Source of the DNA: Acheta domesticus
Taxonomy: Eukaryota; Arthropoda; Insecta; Orthoptera; Gryllidae
Direction of reading: 5' to 3'
Length of the DNA: 64,000 nucleotides
Assembly: GCA_031308135.1 (NCBI GenBank)
Contig: JAHLJT010009436.1
Location: forward strand, 122,952,786-123,016,785
Shown: in pieces, positions 53,273-64,000 of the stretch
Position numbering within the stretch: position 1 is the stretch's first letter
Layout of the letters: each line of letters opens with the position of its first letter
Notes under the pieces: model-generated
The model's input: only the letters and a program-made list of their open reading frames with translations
Told to the model about the DNA's origin: nothing
Databases searched by the model: none
Made by a program: the position numbers and the translations under genes

Positions 53273-56044
53273 ATATAGCGGAGTAGATATAACTAAAAGA
53301 GCTAAAGCAGGGGTTTCCATTTTATTGAAAAGTAAATTGGCACGAAATATCAATGATTGGGAGGCTATCAACGAACGAATTATTAAAGTAGAGCTTGTAC
53401 TGAAAGGATATAACATTGTAGTCATTGGCGTATATGCACCATCAAATGATGAGACTATTAAGGTTAAGGATGAACACGGAGAACTATTGGGCCAAATTTT
53501 GGACAACATCAGTAGCCGAAAGGAAATAATCTTGCTGGGGGATTTCAATGCTAGAGTTGGTTCGAAAATAAGTGACGCAACTGTAGGACCTTATGGAGAA
53601 AATCAGGTAAATAACAATGGGGAAAGGCTAATTGATATCTGCCAGCAGTATTCCCTGAAAATTCGGAATGGATTCTACCCACATAAAAATATCCATAAAT
53701 TTACCTGGATTCAACCTACTCTTCATCTACAATCAATTATTGACTATGTGATTAGCAGACAAAATACAATGCTAAAATTTCAAGATGTCAGAGTATATAG
53801 AGGCGCAGAATGTGGAACGGATCATTACCTCGTTAGAGCAAAAATTGTTCTCCCATGGAAAGTGTCTACCGAGATGCGTTGTGAAGATGATTATGGATGT
53901 GATATGCCAAAAGCCGTTCAGTATAATCTTCAATCCCTCAATGACGATTCTATTAGGTTTTGTACAAAGCTAGACTGTGTTCCAAACTGAACGATATAAC
54001 CTATTCTAATGCAATAAATATGTACTATGGTATAGTAAGATGTGTCAGTGAAGCCGCATTAGAAGGTCTTGGAGAACTGCCAAAACCTAATAAAAATAAA
54101 TCGTGTAAAAATCCTTGGTGGAATGATAATGTGGAGAAAATCGTAAATAAGAAAAAGGAAGCTTATAATACATGGCTGAGAACTAGGAACCATGAGGATA
54201 GAAAATACTATTGTAGTGTGTTTCGTAAAATACTATCGCAGTGTTGTAAGGAAGTAAAGAAAGAAGTAACGAAAGCCAAAAATGAAATGTGGAATAAAAA
54301 ATGTAAGACTATTGATGAGCATGTAGGATATAGAAAGGCAACTGAAGCATGGAAAATACTAAAATCTCTTAGAACAAATAGAAAGGAGACTATGCCCATA
54401 AGTCTCATTCCCTTAAAAGAGTGGAAAATTTATCACCAGAAGCTGTTAACTGAAGATCGTCCAGAATTTATTACTCAATTAGACAATGAGATAAGTTTCT
54501 CAGATCAGATTTTTACTGAAAATGACGTCATCTTAGTTAAAGAGATAAAGGAAGCTCTTAGCTCCGTGAAAAATGGACGCTCGCCTGGACCGAACGGACT
54601 CCACATAGAACTTTTTAAATATGGGACGGACTTGCTTCACGAGCTGTTAGCGTATGTTTTCAGCTGTTTCTTGAGGGATGAAATTGTGCCCCCTGAGTGG
54701 AAAACTGCCTATATCTCTAACATTTATAAGAAAGGAGAGAGACGAGTTTGCTCCAATTACAGAGGAATAAGCGTGACTAATTCTCTTTCAAGACTATATG
54801 GCAAAATTATAAAACAAAGAATTGAAAATCAGATACACGAGCTAGAAGAACAAAATGGATTTCGTGCCGGAAGATCATGTATGGATTGTGTTTTCTGTTT
54901 AAAACAACTTCTGGAGAAACGGTTAGCAAGAGACCTTGAAACCCATTTGGTCTTCATCGATTTAGAAAAGGCATATGACAGTATTCCCCTCTGCAAATTG
55001 TGGTTAGCAATGAAAGCAAATGGAGTTAGTGACCTATATATAAGAGCAGTGAAAGTACTGTATGTTAATTGTACCAGTAGGGTGAAGGTAGGAAGGTCTG
55101 AAGAATTCCCTGTCACCAAAGGTCTACGACAAGGATGTGCAATCGCTCCTACACTCTTCAAAATATATCTAACATCTGCCCTAGAGAGATGGAGGCGAAC
55201 TTGCGCGAATATGGGAGTTTCAATCGGAACGGATAAACTGTTCACTTTGCTTTTTGCTGAAGACCAATTGATATTGGCAGAAGATTAAGATGATATACAT
55301 TACATGTTGAGGAAGCTGTTTGAAGAATACCAGAAATGGGGGCTAACAATAAATATCTCTAAAACTGAATATATTGTAGCTGATAATGTAAACAGAAATT
55401 TGATGCTAGAAGGTGGTATTATTAAAGGAGTCGATAGCTTCAAGTACCTTGGAGTAATGTTTACCCAAAATGGTAAAAGTGAAGCTGAAATTATTGAAAG
55501 AATAAGAAAAGGGAAACAAGTTACCAAACAGCTGCATAATACCATATGGAGCCAACAAATAAGACCTTGCACGAAGATAAAGATATACAAGTCTATTGTA
55601 GAGAGCATTGTTACCTATGGAGCAGAAGTGTGGGCAACAACGGAACAACTAAAGAAGAAATTAAGAGCAACAGAAATGGGTTATTGGCGACGTTGTTGTC
55701 AGCTCACGATTCAGGACAAAATCAGGAATGAAGACGTGCTTGCAAGGCTAAACATAGGGACCACAATTTTAGACACTGTGGAGGCAAAGTGCCTCCGATG
55801 GTATGGGAATATGCGTCGAATGGATGAGGGAAGGTGGCCGAAAAAAATTATCGAATGGATCCCTGCAGAAAGAAGAAGAAGAGGGAGACCGAGGACACTT
55901 TGGAAGGATGCAGTAAATAAAGCGATGGATGGAAGAAACCTGCAAGAAAAAGACTGGAAAGATCGCAGCAAATGGAAGCTAGGATGCGATAAGCGACTCT
56001 AAGTTGCAATGAACTCGCAAATAATAATAAAAAAAATAATGTGT

Positions 56045-57435
56045 CCTTTCCTGTTTCCAGATTTCGTGCTGATGCGTAAGCAAATTTTAGAGGAGGGGGG
56101 CTCACGAAACATGTGACACACGGGTCTACAAAGGTCTAAAGCGTCCTCGCGCTCCCACAGCGCTCTGCCGCTCGCTCCTTCTCGCTGGAATGTGTATGAT
56201 GTGGTGTTTGAGAGGCTCTTACAATATGATAACAGGTATCGACGTTCGTGCAGGGCTTCCTTTCATCTCCAGAATTCCTGCGCAGGTTCATACTCGAAAA
56301 TTTGTACGCACCTTATATTTCTTGAGAATATGAGATGCGATTATGAGCTATGTTCTAGCAGGATATTTACGAGTGCTATTAGAGTATGTCATGTGTTGAC
56401 TTGAAAGGACCTATCGTCGGCGTAAGGCAAGAGAATATGAGGAAATTTATTGTTTCTGTTCGAAGCTTATATTTCAAATGTTGATCTATCGTTTAAAAGG
56501 TATTGTGTGCCTTGGGAGTAAATATTGTATGCACTAGAATGGAATACTTTTGAATATATCTTATTTATCTATTTATTAGTGCTGAAGCAGTGTGAAACTT
56601 CAGTTGGTACTTTTGAGATACATATCCTATTATTTTCAGTATTTCGAGACTTTATTTGTGCCATTCACAACTCATTCTCTCTTTTTACAACTGAAAGTAA
56701 TCTTATTATATGGAACAGACAAATTAAACAATGATTTCGCAAATGACACCTTGAAAATATGGATGTAGACAAATGTAAAACAAAATACTCGTAAATAATT
56801 GATACCACATGCTTGGAACCGTGAGAAGTAATGTTAGGTTACTCATTACTTGTAAGTTCTTATGGAGGCAACAACACGTTAATAATGTTAACACCTGTGC
56901 TATTGTGTTGAAATAGTCTTCTTTAAGCTGGAGGATAAATAGCATTCTGTTGTTATCATTAGCCCCGTCATGTTGACATCTGTGACACACCTTAAGAAAA
57001 ATGTCAACCTTCCAGTAAAAGGTCGCAACTGGTGCATGAACAGAATTTTTTACGACAGAAAACATTGAAAAGATCGAACACAAATGTTACATTTAAAATG
57101 TACATTGATAGAGCTTCAGAACTTATTAAAATTAAAAGTTGCCCTTTCATGAGTAATATTTAACGCAAATTAAAATAAGACTTTGAACAATATATAGATA
57201 TAGAATTGCATATGTCACTCAAATTTTCTTTCAGCAAAATCGATCGACTGGAGTTCTTTCTGTTTTAATAATGTCTTGGGATATTTCTCAACACTGCACA
57301 GGAAATAGAATTCTGTATCATCTTGAAGAGCTTAACACATACAAAATCTGTAGAAAGTAGTGGTTCTACAGCATCACATTCTCTCTCTCAAGACTCTCAT
57401 TATTTCGAACTGCTTCACTGTATCACACTACAACA
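56045..57435. other. Unassigned AT-rich DNA
   Basis: No recognised gene or element. A GC-richer stretch at 56130-56190 is short and non-coding. Confidence 0.4.
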
Positions 57436-57437
57436 TA

Positions 57438-57570
57438 AGGGATCATCCGCAAATTACGTAACGCTAAAGAAGGGGGTTGTCTTGGGTCTTGGGTTTGAGG
57501 TAAAGTTACATAGGGGCAGGGGGTTATGTAACATTGATATTTATTTTTTTACAGTTTTCAACATTTGTTG
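57438..57570. mobile_element. Fragment of a dispersed MITE-like repeat
   Basis: GGGATCATCCGCAAATTACG plus TAACGCTAAAGAAGGGGG and a later GGGGGTTATGTAACATTG resemble a repeat type widespread in arthropod genomes ('GGGTCATCCATAAATTACGT...'). The right end is not clear. Confidence 0.35.
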
Positions 57571-58385
57571 AAATACTTCCTTTCTTTGACTCTTATACTA
57601 AAACATTAAAATATTAACCAATTAATTTGTTTTAAAAACATAAACTGGGGGAATTAGAAGTTGTTACAATAAATGATTTTTTTCAATTTTTTAATGAATC
57701 GGTAAGATTACAAACAAAATATTCAAAACGGGTCTGTAGTATATTTTAGAAATCAATTAAATTGGCGTAGTACACCCTTGCCCATGCGCCATCCACGACG
57801 TTGCGTGCACGACTTGTCATCAGAAGTTGTCTCGCCCATGCGTACTTCGTTCACTCAAAACTCATCTCTATCTTATTGTTAGATGCAGACAGCATTGCCA
57901 AGTAATACTGACTGGCCTGCGATGGTTTCATTGCGGACATCTTGTATTGCTTTTTAGGATTACTTTTGCACCCTGAATCTGCCTTTATTTTTCCCACATC
58001 ACGTCACGTTTTATTTTAAATCTTATATTACTTTTTATTTCATTCATTTACTAATGCACTTCTTACATTGCACTCATTGCACTTCTTGCGAGTTGCTTAA
58101 TTAAGATTTCTAGATTAATTTATTAATTCAATGTCCTGCAGCCATCTAACAACCTATACTACTAACCGCTTGAGTCTAGAGCCGGCAGCACGGTACAACG
58201 GAGCAAGTTTTAGTGAGTGGTAAAATTTCATTGTGGTTTGTCCGCTGAGTTGCGCTTCGCTTGCTAGTGAAAATATATTTTTTGCCTTTATAAGTGTTCT
58301 ATAGTGAGTGACATGCAATGTTTAACACGTATTTCAATAAAAAAGAATAACTCTTTATTGAAATTATATCAACGGCCTACGTCAT

Positions 58386-59060
58386 GGCTACAAGAACAGT
58401 CCAGATTCATTCTGCTATGTGTGTGGAAATTTCGTGATGATAAGACAGCAGCGCAAAATAAAGAGTTTCGTGAGAAAGGGCTATTATGACTATTTCGACA
58501 TTAAACTAAGTGACCAAGGCAAGTCGTGGGCCCAACATATGGCCTATAGAACGGTATAGAGCTGTTACGTCAATGGATGAACGGTCAGTGAACAGTGTTG
58601 CCATTCGGAATTTTAATGGCATGGAGACCTACAGACCACAGTACTGACTGCTACTTCAGTTTTGTGAATGTGAAGGGATTTAATAGCTATCCCAAAAGTA
58701 TTATTGTGTATACAAATAATTTTCCATCTGCATTTTCACCTGTTCCTGATGGCCCTGATGTACCAGTCCCACAGCATCCGGAAAATTTACACGGTCTGTC
58801 TCTCTTCTGAATTTGAATGTGGCGCAGAAATGGCTAAGCTTATTTCTGACTGTGATTTCTCTATTGAAGATGTTGAAAAGAAACCTAAACGTTTGAAGCA
58901 AAGTGCGTTAAATGATCTTGAACAAGACCTTCGCCCTACAAAGGAATTTTCGGAAGCACTCGGGTGTAGACTTCGTGAAAAGAACATGTTGCCACCAGGG
59001 ACGACGTAATATTGGTACAGGTAACGCGAACAAGAATTGACACCCATCTTTTCTAAAGAG
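58386..59060 (+). pseudogene. Transposon-associated protein of unknown function, broken
   Basis: Frame pieces in order: NSPDSFCYVCGNFVMIRQQR and KGYYDYFDIKLSDQGKSWA (58386-58554); DCYFSFVNVKGFNSYPKSII and PVPDGPDVPVPQHPENL (to 58795); SEFECGAEMAKLISDCDFSI, ALNDLEQDLRPTKEFSEALG and REKNMLPPGTT (to 59009). A CxxC pair is followed by the GPDVPVPQ-PENL linker and a 'ND-RDL-L-K...LLA-GT' region. From memory, similar proteins are common in arthropod genomes as repeats. Two frameshifts and stops break it. The downstream part is missing. Shadow frames on the other strand are not genes. Confidence 0.6.
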
Positions 59061-59232
59061 GGTAGCATAAAAGTTAAATGTTACATTCACATCTGTGCTA
59101 TTTCCCTGAGAATCTAGATATTCTGAGTGAACGGTAAGGAGAAAGTTTGGAAGAGAGGAACTGTAACGCAAATATCAAGGGAAATGGAACAATCATGCTT
59201 GCAAATTACTGTTGGTTACTAAAGAGGGAACT

Positions 59233-59434
59233 ACATCTCACATGCGAGAAGACAAAGTTAAGACGTTATAAAATTGAAACCGTGGTGTTTGTCAATACAT
59301 TATGAGTGATTTGGTCCATTTGACTGTGTACATGTGTACATCTCACATGCGAGAAGACAAAGTTAAGACGTTATAAAATTGAAACCGTGGTGTTTGCCAA
59401 TACATTATGAGTGATTTGGTCCATTTGACTGTGT
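59233..59434. repeat. Tandem duplication of 105 bp
   Basis: ACATCTCACATGCGAGAAGA begins units at 59233 and 59338. Units are nearly identical; the second lacks the final ACATGTGT. Confidence 0.92.
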
Positions 59435-59654
59435 TTTTCTTCAAATCTGCATACTTTGAATACTTTCTACGTTATATTCATAAGTATGTAATATAGTAGC
59501 GTTTAGACGAGTTAAATATTAAGAAATTCCTTACATATGATAATAAATTAATTCGTTCGTTCAGATCGATCGGGTTATATCAGTTTTGGAGAAAATCGGC
59601 TAAACGATTTAGGCTAGTTTCTGACCACGGTATCGGTATCGGTAGCTACTAGCG

Positions 59655-60052
59655 CAGGGCTGTCCCATTTACAAGGGTTTTTGGGCTATTTCGAGCAATT
59701 TCTAGCTAAGGCAAATTCGGCAAATTCTAGTTAAGCCGCGGGCCACCCCGTAATTTAAGATGATTTTTACCCTAACTACTGAAATTATAATGAAACATAT
59801 GTATTAGATACTACTTTTATTCAACATAATTAATGATTAACGTACGTATTTCACATTTATAATTGATTTTTCATATTTTTCATTTATAATTCACATATTT
59901 CACATTTACAATTTCACATTTTTAATTGCCATTATAAAAATCATAAAAGAATAACTAAAAAACGTTGTATTTGGTAGAAATAATACAACTCTTCAAAGCA
60001 GCCGCAGGCCGCACAAAAAGATCCGGCGGGCCGCCAGTAGGAACGCCCTGTT
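59655..60052. mobile_element. hAT-like MITE remnant
   Basis: The left end CAGGGCTGTCCC and the reversed right end CAGGGCGTTCCTACTGGCGG are short imperfect inverted repeats with the CAGGG start of hAT elements. GCGGGCCACC and GGCGGGCCGCC lie inside. No 8-bp duplication is visible. Confidence 0.42.
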
Positions 60053-60054
60053 CT

Positions 60055-61080
60055 ATACAGATATTCTAAATTTAGGGTTCTTAATCCTAGAATACTAATA
60101 GTTTGTAATTTTGAAGGCTACCATAAATGTAATGGGGTCAATGGAATTTTGAATCCTGTATTCAATGAAAGTGTGTCTTGTCATTCTACATTGTATGAAT
60201 CTTAACATATATAGTTTATCAGGATATCATAATATCAAGGTGTGGGTTGTGTCCACCAAGTTGGAACAATATTTGTGTGAAGACAATATTATATGATTCT
60301 AAAATATTACTGAAAGAGTGAATACCTTGGTTAACAAAATGAGTTAAGAAAGAAAAAGATTTGTATTTCTCACATTCATTCTGCTTTTGTTTCTCACGTA
60401 TAATACATTCATATTTAAATCCACCTATATGTACTTCATTTCTGTGTTCCTTTTTTATATAAGAATATTAGTATCAATATGGAAATATGTGAGAAATGGG
60501 TAGAGCTGATGACAATTCACTGTAGCAGCACAGTCTGTTGCCACAATTTGGAACTTCTTCCATTTCGACCTACACGTTTCGAACTAAACGTGCAAAATCT
60601 CTTCCTCGATTTCATCCGTTATTGATATCGATACTTCTTTCGATTGCTTTAACATTCGAGGGTGCACAAACTCCCTATTGTCAACTGTTCTGTACTCGCC
60701 CGAAATGATAACTTGACCAATCTGGCCAACACGATAGTAAATAGTATAACGACGTAGTCATATGCCAACACGTAAGTCGTCAATGACACCAACTTAGGCT
60801 GGCCGACGCTTCGGTACAAACGACGAGAATCGGCGTGGGTTCCCCTCCGGCGTGGGTTCCCATGCAGAAGCGATGCCAAGACGACGGTTTGTGTATTACC
60901 CGGGCAACTTTTCTTGACCGACGGCCGACCTTCCCCCTCTCTATCTTAAAGAGTGGAAGCCAAAAGTTCGCAGCGAGCATTGATGACAAGACGGGCGTTT
61001 TGTTTTCAATTGTTTTTTCGGTATTAAGGACCCACAAAACGGAATTCCGGCTATATCACGTGTTAGGGGATTTTCCCCCT
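60055..61080. other. Unassigned DNA
   Basis: AT-rich to 60550, then mixed. A short direct repeat CGGCGTGGGTTCCC occurs at 60831 and 60850. 60950-61080 may belong to the R285 end that follows. No gene recognised. Confidence 0.35.
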
Positions 61081-61084
61081 TAAT

Positions 61085-61325
61085 TTAGCAACTGGTTTTA
61101 TCCAGTTTTCGTTATCAGGGCCCGGCAATGATTTTTTTCTGCCGAAAATTAGCCGTTTTTTCGCGCAGCTTTCCATAACTTTCCCTATAATACGTATAGG
61201 GAAAGTTATATAATGTAATCGATTTCAAGATTTCAACGGAAATACACGTTTTGGGGTCCCCTGATACCGATAAAGTGGTTCTTTTCAAAACGTCCGTGTA
61301 TGCATACGTATACAGGAAAGTAAAA
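61085..61325 (-). repeat. R285 repeat family, 5'-end block
   Basis: TTAATTTAGCAACTGGTTTT through ATTAGCCGTTTTTTCGCGCA to GCATACGTATACAGGAAAGT matches the promoter-side end of the inverted copy (23058-23213) and, in reverse, 18176-18400. Confidence 0.7.
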
Positions 61326-61329
61326 AGGG

Positions 61330-62195
61330 AACAAGATTCTGATGCAGCATCGAGCTTGAGAGTTGAGTCGGGCTTCTGCTTACAATCGTACAATTATTTC
61401 GACGATAAGGAGAATTAATACTAAAAGAGCAATTTATATTCTCCAGAATCGCGTGATAAAGAGGAAACATCTAGGGAGATTTATCATAATCTGTGTAACT
61501 ATTTTTTCACATATTTCCTCCAGCTTTCCGCAGATCTTGAAGTAAAAAATTGTTTTGTAGTATTTTAGGTCATTTAAAAAATGTCTTGTTAGTTGTTCTT
61601 TATACTGACATAGTTGACAAGACGAAATTCATTATAATAGTAATTTAATAGTACATTATGATACGATGATGTAATGATGGGTATTAATACCAATTTCATC
61701 GAGTTTCATACGGTACTTTTTCTACGACTTTTTTCAGATAAACTCTTACATTTAATCGTTTTGTGATTACCCAAGTTTGTGTTTGTGTTTCACCCAAGAC
61801 CACCTACCGGACGCTCCCTGGACGTCTTCCTATACCTCCTATACCCTCGCATGCTGCCGCAGGTGGCTCAGGCCACTTGCGAAGGAGTACTGCCCTAGTC
61901 AAATAGGATCAAATTAAAATTACGATCCAATTTATTTTAAAGAATATTCCACGAAAAACTCCAAATAATGAAAGGAATTAAAACTGACAAACATTATATA
62001 ATATCAAATATAATTTTAATGTACACGGATAGTATGATTATACAACTGATTTTAGCCATCAAATGACAACATTATACAATGGGTGTAGAAAATAGTATAT
62101 TCTTACGAGCGTAGAATGGTAGCTGTTATTCACGAGTTGATGTTTATTTACGACACGAGCGACGTAGGAGTGAGCGTTGGAATTTCAACGGGTGA
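61330..62195. other. Unassigned DNA
   Basis: No recognised element. CCTATACCTCCTATACC is a short direct repeat at 61829. Confidence 0.35.
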
Positions 62196-62199
62196 TTAA

Positions 62200-62745
62200 T
62201 AGCCATTCTACGCGAGTAGAAGACTATTCTTTCTCTACGACTGATATTTTAAAAATATACAATAGGCGCCATAATCCCAACACCAACTCGCATACTGTTT
62301 CGTGCCTCACCTGTCTTCCGACAGTTACGATCAGCCGCGGCAGAGCATGCAGCGTCCCTGTAGGCTACTGCGAGAACCCTTTGTCGTGGTATATTGAACT
62401 ACACTTGGGTTCTTCGTTCTTGGCGCACCAAGGTCACGGGCGAAAAATGGAGAGGGAAGGCTTTCTCCAATAGGGAGCTTCACTACTATGTTGTGACGTG
62501 GAAGCTCCCTATTGGAGAAAGCCTCCCTTCTCCATTTTTCATCCGTGACCTCGGTGCGCCAAGAACCGAAAACCCAAGTATAAGACGAATGTGATTGGTC
62601 GACAGCCGTGTGAGAACAACGTTCTCGCACGGATTGTGGAATCGTCATCATTACTGCATCCGATAACGTACAGAAATGTATACATTCCAGAGTAGTCGTA
62701 GAGAAAAGATATTAGTCTCTTCAGGCGAGTGAAGTCAGTATTTTT
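62200..62745. repeat. Large imperfect palindrome (foldback)
   Basis: The centre (62402-62580) has arms of about 80 bp, roughly 90% complementary, around a 19-nt loop. The arm core is GGCTTTCTCCAATAGGGAGC. Weaker pairing continues outward through TGCGAGAAC...TTGT blocks to GAAGACTATTCTTTCTCTAC and its partner near 62700-62730. It is probably a foldback transposon. Frames on both strands mirror each other and are not genes. Confidence 0.72.
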
Positions 62746-62749
62746 CCCA

Positions 62750-63230
62750 GGACAAGAAATTACCCAGTTATGAACTGCATGGAAATGTAGGTTTGACTTC
62801 AATTTTACAGAGGTCGGAATTACTTCAAAAACTCTATTGGCCGATTATATAACTAATACCCTCACTCAACCTGCATCTTCCCCAGCCATCAGGCAAGAAA
62901 AGTTGCGAGGATATTATGTTACTGTTAATCCATGATTCTGCGTTCTTGTTGTTGAATTTGAATATTTATCCCCAGTGTAGTAAATTATGCTTTTATCAAT
63001 CTGACTTCAGCCAATAAGCTTCAGGCACCAGTTCGCATCACAATATTTGCAGTCATTTTAAATGCAGACACATGTCCAAATTATCACCCTGTTTCAAGCA
63101 ATTTAAACAGATACTTGAAGCATTTCTTATAAATACTGCATTTTTTACACCATCATAGTGGTTTTTTGGTTGGTTACCATTGAAAATTGCCCCTTTATGC
63201 CACTTTCAAAATGTTTCTCAACACTTCTCG
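62750..63230. other. Unassigned DNA
   Basis: Nothing recognised. Confidence 0.35.
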
Positions 63231-63234
63231 TTCT

Positions 63235-63535
63235 CCATGCAACATGGCGGCCAGCGTCTGGCCTGGCTATTCAAACAAAGTGCCTATGCTGTGGTCACGT
63301 GGTACGGGATGCAAACTGGTGCCGCGCTGAACGAGCAAAAATCAGTGCGCCAATTCACCCATATCTTTCCACCACGGACACCTTGCGCGCCAGTCGGAGC
63401 GTAACGGCTCCGCCTCTGGCGATCTCTCTTGGACGGCGGTTGCACTTTCCTCGGGTGCCGCCGTGCCGCCGCCGCGCCCTTGTGGCGGTCTCTACAAACG
63501 TTCGTGGGCGACGACCACATGAAATATGGGCAATT
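63235..63535. promoter_or_regulatory. CpG-rich segment, possible promoter or LTR piece
   Basis: It opens with CAACATGGCGGCCAGCG and is CpG-rich, between AT-rich DNA and an R285 copy. The frames (136 aa plus, 86 aa minus) have no recognised domain. It may be a regulatory part of a transposon. Confidence 0.25.
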
Positions 63536-63539
63536 TTTA

Positions 63540-63985
63540 AACAATTATTTTCTCGAAAACGGCTTTAAATTTTTCATTAAATATTTTCTCATTTGTAGCG
63601 GTTGATAGTTAAAATATTGACGCAGATGCAATTTTTGGCGAACTGAATGTATTTTTCGAAAATTGCAAAAAATTAACATTGTAAAACTACTATATGAAGA
63701 TAATGATTTTCGTCTTCAATAAAATCTGTTCTAAAAATCAATCATCAACCATTTTTTGAAAACCAGTAGTTATTATGTAATTTCTGTTTGAAGTTACTAT
63801 AATTTATAAAAAAACATTTTCTCAAAAACGGCACCAAAGTTTCTCTTCCTTTTTTACAGATGGAGAAAGGAACGCGTAAAAATAACTCGGGTAGCATTTT
63901 CGTTAGATTTTCTGAATTTTTTAAAATTGGGAAAGTTAGAAGTAATGCGAGAAAGTATGTGCTATTGTAGAACAACCAGTTTACT
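63540..63985 (+). repeat. R285-related copy at the window end
   Basis: Two boxes (TTTTCTCGAAAACGGCTTTA at 63549 and TTTTCTCAAAAACGGCACCA at 63816) are spaced 267 bp. It ends GAGAAAGTATGTGCTATTGT. It belongs to the same subfamily as 24690-27058. Confidence 0.65.
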
Positions 63986-64000
63986 TTCTCTTATAGTGCG

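Larger units (their letters stand above)
51880..56002 (+). pseudogene. RTE-like endonuclease-reverse transcriptase
   Basis: The endonuclease starts RTVNIGTWNIQGLR...IVALTETK (to 52043). After the insertion it resumes at 53273 with SGVDITKRAKAGVSI, VIGVYAPSND, LLGDFNARVG and GTDHYLV. A one-base loss in a T-run near 53957 shifts the frame. RT follows with FIDLEKAYDSI (Asp codon 54959), TKGLRQGCAIAPTLF and FAEDQLIL (55253), where FADD has become FAED. A TAA at 55286-55288 interrupts. The C-terminus has RWYGNMRRM, GRPRTLWKD and a final WKLGCDKRL. The frames otherwise stay open, so decay is recent. Confidence 0.9.
51190..56040 (+). mobile_element. Nearly full-length RTE-like LINE, disrupted
   Basis: The 5' region (51240-51870) is GC-rich. 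It includes the 7-bp hairpin GCGACGCTTTTGCGTCGC (51271-51288) and CCGGTCCCAAGCCCGG. A single frame then encodes an APE endonuclease, reverse transcriptase and C-terminal region (see the pseudogene entry). The 3' end after the stop is short and ends in AATAATAATAAAAAAAATAA, typical of RTE-type tails. A 1229-bp LTR-like insertion interrupts it at 52044-53272. Confidence 0.8.
57898..59554 (+). mobile_element. Uncharacterised element, copy B (inverted partner at 36592-38102)
   Basis: It matches copy A in reverse over its length, about 19.8 kb away. Its coding region (58386-59060) is better kept than in copy A. A 105-bp tandem duplication near its 3' end (59233-59434) is absent from A and explains part of the length difference (1657 against 1511 bp). 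Confidence 0.7.

Overview
The window looks like nuclear DNA of an arthropod, most likely an insect. It is AT-rich and intron-containing. It holds one recognisable host gene in a dense mixture of decayed eukaryotic transposable elements: Merlin, piggyBac-like, Tc1/mariner-like, pogo-like, hAT-like, Helitron, RTE-like and CR1/Jockey-like LINEs, and solo LTRs. I see no operons, rRNA, complete tRNA genes or CRISPR arrays. The species cannot be fixed from the sequence.

The host gene is histone acetyltransferase 1 (HAT1, the catalytic subunit of type B HAT) on the + strand, 5424-17409. Nine coding exons with GT/AG borders join in frame to 1218 nt (405 codons plus stop). Two E2F-like sites (4726 and 5082) and a plausible 5' UTR exon lie upstream. 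Intron 6 is 7.3 kb and carries a Merlin transposase pseudogene, a TA-flanked MITE, a CR1/Jockey-like LINE, a DDE transposase remnant and a TTAA-flanked piggyBac-type MITE. Intron 8 holds a 338-bp, about 98% identical duplicate of the end of the last exon plus 3' UTR.

From 18.1 to 28.8 kb the DNA is mostly one dispersed repeat family, called R285 here. It has internal subrepeats of about 282-304 bp and conserved ends, and it lies in both orientations. It also occurs at 1.0, 16.5, 34.1, 61.1 and 63.5 kb. A GC-rich 1.5-kb LTR-like insertion (25100-26628) splits one copy, and a tRNA-derived SINE sits at 23.6 kb.

From 29 to 45 kb: a hAT-like MITE, a strong 25-bp hairpin, a foldback element, a Helitron carrying an 830-bp purine-only-like tract, a CR1/Jockey RT fragment, a MITE with near-perfect 31-bp TIRs, the C-terminus of a LINE with a restriction-like endonuclease domain, one arm of a 1.5-kb inverted duplicate (36592-38102), a 5'-truncated LINE with an exact 13-bp target duplication that splits a 75-codon ORF, tRNA-like/SINE sequences, a hAT MITE with a 7/8 target duplication, a pogo-like element and an LTR-like block.

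From 46 to 49.1 kb there are CpG/G-rich blocks: a 110-bp tandem repeat next to a candidate exon, a 75-80 bp minisatellite and a 370-bp G-quadruplex-type array. From 51.2 to 56.0 kb lies a nearly full RTE-like LINE, broken by one frameshift, one stop codon and a nested 1.2-kb solo LTR. The second arm of the inverted duplicate is at 57898-59554. The window ends with a hAT remnant, a large imperfect palindrome (62.2-62.75 kb) and another R285 piece.
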